Source: Treponema ruminis (GTDB lineage Bacteria; Spirochaetota; Spirochaetia; Treponematales; Treponemataceae). Taken from it: a stretch of DNA of 64,000 bases. The position numbers were made by a program, and so were the translations under genes. Under the pieces are notes generated by a model that made no database searches, had not been told where the DNA came from, and worked only from the letters and a program-made list of their open reading frames with translations. This document shows, piece after piece, positions 60,847 through 64,000 of the stretch. The stretch covers positions 1,240,001 through 1,304,000 of the forward strand of contig CP031518.1 of NCBI GenBank assembly GCA_017161305.1. The letters are read 5' to 3'. Within the stretch, counting starts at the first letter, position 1. Each line of letters begins with the position of its first letter.

Positions 60847-61260
60847 CTAATCATCAAGCTCGAAATAATCCATCTTCTTCCTGTCCGTGCGCTTTTTCGC
60901 TGGCTTGCCTCCGGAGTTTTTTTGCCGTAAATCGCCGCTGGTCATAACCGTGATGGATTTTTCGCTGGACTGGCGGCGCTTTCTTGCATCACCTTCCAGA
61001 ATTTTACAAGCATCTTCCTTTTTTATGAGGATATCATTTGCACTGTTAAGGTGAAGCGCGAACGTCAGCGAGGAATTTTCCGCAAGATATTCAATGCATG
61101 GCTCCAAATCCTTCAGGCAGATTCCGGCCTTGTTCTTTCCCTGGATTTTTGCGTTTTCACGAATCTTTTTGGCAAGAACAGCTTCCGTAATCAGGGATTT
61201 TTCTTTCATCTGCTCAAGCGCTTTGACTATTTCTTTTTGAATCGGTGTTAAATCGCTCAT
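60847..61260 (-). CDS. Small basic-tailed protein, paralogue of 3850-4269
   Basis: 137 residues. Same structure as its paralogue: SDLTPIQKEIVKALEQMKEKS, GICLKDLE-CIEYLAEN, HLNSANDILIKKED, basic GGKPAKKRTDRKK and acidic end. No recognised family. Both upstream regions (4381-4400, 61340-61360) share CAAAGTGTA on the minus strand, hinting at common control. No AAA+ gene is adjacent at this copy. Confidence 0.7.
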   Translation of the reverse strand: MSDLTPIQKEIVKALEQMKEKSLITEAVLAKKIRENAKIQGKNKAGICLKDLEPCIEYLAENSSLTFALHLNSANDILIKKEDACKILEGDARKRRQSSEKSITVMTSGDLRQKNSGGKPAKKRTDRKKMDYFELDD

Positions 61261-61409
61261 TCTTATAATCCTTTTATTTTACTTTCCTACAATCATCTGC
61301 CTTGCAAACAATTCAGCATAGCAAAATCCTCAAGTTACTACACTTTGCCGATTTTTCGTACTTTTGCCAATATGTAGAACAATCAATTCAAATCATCTAA
61401 AATCAAAAT

Positions 61410-61967
61410 ATGAGTTTCACCCCCACCCTAACCACATACGCCATTTCTCTTCATTTTCCGCCGGAGGTGAATGAAATCATCACTTCGGCCGTAAAATCAA
61501 TTTCTGAGCTGACTGGCAACACGTTCATTCTCGAAAAGAAGATTCCTCCACATGTGACAATTGGTGCTTTTCATGCGGCTAAGAAAGATGAGGCAAAACT
61601 GATTCAGATGGTTGAGGATTTTTCAAAAAATCAGGCGGCGGGGCTTGTTCAATTCTCAGGAATCGGGGACTTCAACAAAAAGGTTCTGTTCTTGAAGCCC
61701 GAAAAAAACGAATTCCTCTCAAAGATTAATTCCGAGCTTCACGCGATTCTTCTTCCGCAATTTGAAAAAGCTGAAAACGGCTACTATCTGCCGGAAATAT
61801 GGTTCCCCCACACTACCCTTGCCACAAGACTGAATCAGAGCCACTTTTCCAAGGCTCAGGAAATTGCTAAGCAAATCCCGCTGCCACTAGAAGCGGTCGT
61901 CAGTGAAATTGCAGTCTATCAGTGTTCGCCGTTTGCAGAGTTAAAAAGATTTCATTTCTCCCAGTAA
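61410..61967 (+). CDS. 2H phosphoesterase (LigT/2'-5' RNA ligase-like)
   Basis: 185 residues with the two catalytic HxT motifs, PPHVTIGAF and FPHTTLATR, that define the 2H fold. Such enzymes open 2'-3' cyclic phosphates or ligate RNA ends. A TAAAAT box ends six bases before the ATG; there is no ribosome site, so leaderless. Confidence 0.85.
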   Translation: MSFTPTLTTYAISLHFPPEVNEIITSAVKSISELTGNTFILEKKIPPHVTIGAFHAAKKDEAKLIQMVEDFSKNQAAGLVQFSGIGDFNKKVLFLKPEKNEFLSKINSELHAILLPQFEKAENGYYLPEIWFPHTTLATRLNQSHFSKAQEIAKQIPLPLEAVVSEIAVYQCSPFAELKRFHFSQ

Positions 61968-61974
61968 ATCAGAA

Positions 61975-62232
61975 TTACTTATACGAAGCGGCAAATTCTG
62001 CGGCGGCGCGGAGATCTTCGTTGTCCGGCTTGCCAACCTTATCTTTTGAAAGAGAAGCTATGAATGTGCGGACTTCCGGGTCGATGGTAAATGCATAGTA
62101 TGAGTTTCCGAGGAAGAGGATGTCCACCGGCTCTGTTATCGGAGATGTGAGCGGCAGGGCCTCTACTCCAAGTTCCTTTGCCATGGCTTCTGCAAGGCGC
62201 TTTGTGTTTCCTGTACTATGTTTTAAACGCAA
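61975..62232 (-). pseudogene. Flavodoxin remnant with internal deletion
   Basis: STGNTKRLAEAMAKELG and DILFLGNSYYAFTIDPEVRTFI are flavodoxin P-loop and second part, and GKPDNEDLRAAAEFA its end; the ~50 residues usual between are missing. The 5' end stops at the chemoreceptor's terminator; no ATG, only TTG at 62232 inside that terminator. So it is a broken gene. Confidence 0.75.
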
Positions 62233-62254
62233 AAAAGGGAGGGTTTCCCCTCCC
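62229..62254 (-). terminator. Rho-independent terminator
   Basis: GGGAGGG (62237-62243) and CCCTCCC (62248-62254) form a perfect 7-bp stem, loop GAAA on the minus strand, followed there by six T (62236-62231). It ends the chemoreceptor transcript. Confidence 0.9.
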
Positions 62255-62273
62255 CCATAATTTGGAAGCTGAC

Positions 62274-64000
62274 TTATGCTACTGTGAAGACGTCGATTTT
62301 TTCGCCGATTGCAAGGATTGAATCGTTAACGCTGATTGATGTTGTGCGGAGTGATTCTCCGGCTTCCTGGATTCGGTCTGTTCCGATTGAAACTTCTTCC
62401 ATGTTTGAACTGATGTTGTGTGTACTCTGCTGCAGGGTCTTGATTTCGTTGAGGATCAAAGTATTTCCTTCAGTCATTTCCTTTGAAGCGTTTCTTACTT
62501 CGCTTGTGCTGTCGTTCATGTATTTGAGGGCTTCGCTGATCTGTTTTGAGCCTTCGTTCTGCTCGTTCATAGCGATCTTAATCTGATATACGAGTGAGTC
62601 TGTGTCCTTGATTCTGTTGCTTACAGACATAAGGGCTGCGCTTGTATCGCCAGATGCCGCAACAACTTCCTTGATTGATTCCTGGATTTTTGCCAGCTGT
62701 TCGCCGATTGTTCGTGACTGGGCAGAAGATGTCTCTGAGAGTTTTCGGATTTCACCAGATACAACTGCAAAACCTTTTCCTGCTTCACCTGCGTGAGCGG
62801 CTTCGATTGCAGCGTTCATTGCAAGAAGGTTTGTTTCTTCTGCGATGTTTGAAATGATTTTGTTTGCTTCCTGGAGCATCTGTGACTGAATTTCGATTAC
62901 GCGGATTCGCTCGTTAACGTCCTTCTGTTTTGAAGTACCGCGCTCTGCGTCAAGCTGAAGGTCTTTGAAAGAAAGTGCGAGCATGTCCATAGATTTGTTG
63001 ACGGCTGCGATGTTTCCGATCATCTCTTCTACTGCTGCTGAAGCTTCTGCAACGCCTGATGACTGGTTTTCGATCATAGATTCAAGTGTTGTGATGCTTG
63101 TAGAAATCTGCTGAACTGCACCTACAGTCTGTGAAACGCTTGATGTCTGGTTGAAAATCTGCTGTTTGATTGAGTCGATGCTTGATGCAATCTGTGTAAT
63201 TGCGCTTGCTGTGTTTTCTGTGCTGCCGTTCATGATGTCGCCGGAACTTCTGAGGTTGTCCCTTGCGCGCTTAACGTCAGAAATAGTCTTGTTGATTTCA
63301 TTTGAGAATGAATTGAATTCCCTTACGAGAAGACCAAGTTCGTCTTTAGAGTCTGATTCGATTCGGTCAGTCAAGTCACCCTTTGCCATTTTTCCGAAAG
63401 AAAGCTGGAGCGCATACATCGGACGAAGAATTTTTCTGATAAAGATTGTTGCCAGAACAAATACAATCATTACGATTACGGCAAGAATCGGAATAAGAAT
63501 TGAAAGGGCTTTTTTCTGAATTGCAGTGATGATTGAAATATCGTCTGCAACGAAAATCATACCCTTAAACTCGCCGTGCAAGCCCTTCAATGGAGCGTAA
63601 GCTGCGAGATATTTTTTCTGATAAATTGTTGTGTCGCCATAGTAATTTTTCTTAAGATCGATAACCTGCTTGCGGATTGCCGGATTCTGAAGGTGGGTTC
63701 CAGTCAAAGCTCTTCCGCTTGTATCTGAAAGTGTTGTGTTTACGCGGAGGTCATTTTCAAAAATAGTACATTCTGAGCCATAGCGGTGTTTAATGGAATT
63801 TGCCATTGATCTTGCAACAAGGTCGTAACCTGCGACAAGAGCACCGATTACGCGTCCATATTCAGGTTCAGTAACAGGACAAGCTGCCATGATAGAGAAG
63901 TTTTTTGTGTTTGCAGGAGTTTCGTAGTTAACTGATGTGTTTCCATTGAGTGCGCTGCTGATAATTGAAAGAGAACCGAGGTTGCTGTCTGCATGATTTG
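62274..64000 (-). CDS. Methyl-accepting chemotaxis protein, 5' part outside window
   Basis: At least 575 residues; the frame is open to the window end. A Cache-type sensor ([61 protein letters not shown]), a membrane helix ([23 protein letters not shown]), HAMP, and the methyl-accepting signalling tip with [38 protein letters not shown]. Receives ligands outside and controls CheA. ATG at 63890 is internal and not the true start. Confidence 0.95.
   Translation of the reverse strand, partial: NHADSNLGSLSIISSALNGNTSVNYETPANTKNFSIMAACPVTEPEYGRVIGALVAGYDLVARSMANSIKHRYGSECTIFENDLRVNTTLSDTSGRALTGTHLQNPAIRKQVIDLKKNYYGDTTIYQKKYLAAYAPLKGLHGEFKGMIFVADDISIITAIQKKALSILIPILAVIVMIVFVLATIFIRKILRPMYALQLSFGKMAKGDLTDRIESDSKDELGLLVREFNSFSNEINKTISDVKRARDNLRSSGDIMNGSTENTASAITQIASSIDSIKQQIFNQTSSVSQTVGAVQQISTSITTLESMIENQSSGVAEASAAVEEMIGNIAAVNKSMDMLALSFKDLQLDAERGTSKQKDVNERIRVIEIQSQMLQEANKIISNIAEETNLLAMNAAIEAAHAGEAGKGFAVVSGEIRKLSETSSAQSRTIGEQLAKIQESIKEVVAASGDTSAALMSVSNRIKDTDSLVYQIKIAMNEQNEGSKQISEALKYMNDSTSEVRNASKEMTEGNTLILNEIKTLQQSTHNISSNMEEVSIGTDRIQEAGESLRTTSISVNDSILAIGEKIDVFTVA

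Noticed and set aside
1..64000. tRNA, rRNA, CRISPR or IS elements
   Set aside because: I looked for T-loop signatures, regular spaced repeats and transposase motifs on both strands and saw none; a covariance scan would be needed to exclude tRNAs fully.

Overview
The window looks like a chromosomal segment of a host-associated Treponema (Spirochaetota). The basis is inference, not a database match: low-to-moderate GC, the mixture of Treponema-type signalling proteins (Cache-type chemoreceptor, SpoIIE phosphatase, LytTR membrane regulator, response-regulator/EAL protein), and a GC-rich dispersed repeat of a kind I associate with treponemes. There is no rRNA, tRNA, CRISPR array or recognisable insertion sequence.

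Layout. 0-4.3 kb: an exported protein of unknown function, then a module of an acidic protein with an HTH-like tail, a small XRE regulator and a protease-less Lon-like AAA+ ATPase. 4.3-7.8 kb: a candidate small RNA, a structured leader, and three metallophosphoesterases with a tiny membrane protein. 7.8-16 kb: a Y-family DNA polymerase pair, an SMP-30 lactonase, a degenerate tyrosine recombinase next to a second Lon-like AAA+ paralogue, and housekeeping hydrolases. 16-20.8 kb: a copper operon (CsoR, CopA with an embedded CopZ-like reading unit, a HMA-SafE-cupredoxin protein, a DUF2318 protein) behind two CsoR-type operators. 20.8-27 kb: nitroreductase, TcdA, Fic, and a DpnII-type restriction-modification cluster with two tandem endonucleases. 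27-31 kb: SpoIIE phosphatase and membrane LytTR regulator facing each other.

31-54 kb is an accessory zone of short cassettes: several GNAT acetyltransferases, PadR/HEAT/CPBP operon, a DUF4143 ATPase, an HD protein, a zinc macrodomain with a class M sirtuin (reversible ADP-ribosylation), Rrf2 regulator, YbaK, DUF1697, a Vat/CatB-like acetyltransferase, a Na/Pi cotransporter fused to a DNA-binding domain, RidA, a DUF4236/K+ channel pair and HigBA. It also carries gene remnants (LysR, macrodomain, GNAT, PAS, flavodoxin) and three copies of a dispersed repeat, so it has been rearranged often. 54-60 kb is a signalling operon (receiver-GGDEF-like-EAL, Hpt, hybrid histidine kinase, solute-binding lipoprotein). 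60-64 kb ends with a methyltransferase, a paralogue of the small basic protein at 4 kb, a 2H phosphoesterase, a flavodoxin remnant and a partial chemoreceptor.

The most striking signals are: (1) a membrane phosphate transporter with a PhoU-like region and a C-terminal OmpR-type winged helix; (2) an 11-codon leader ORF with a strong ribosome site running into a four-way-junction-like RNA in front of an acetyltransferase gene; (3) an in-frame Shine-Dalgarno plus ATG inside copA that would make a free CopZ; (4) a DpnII system with doubled endonuclease and a second methylase lacking any canonical start at its natural N-terminus; (5) several promoters whose spacer or -10 is embedded in a palindrome; and (6) at least six genes whose -10 box lies 5-7 nt before the ATG, suggesting leaderless mRNAs. 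All functional calls come from reading motifs; no searches were run.
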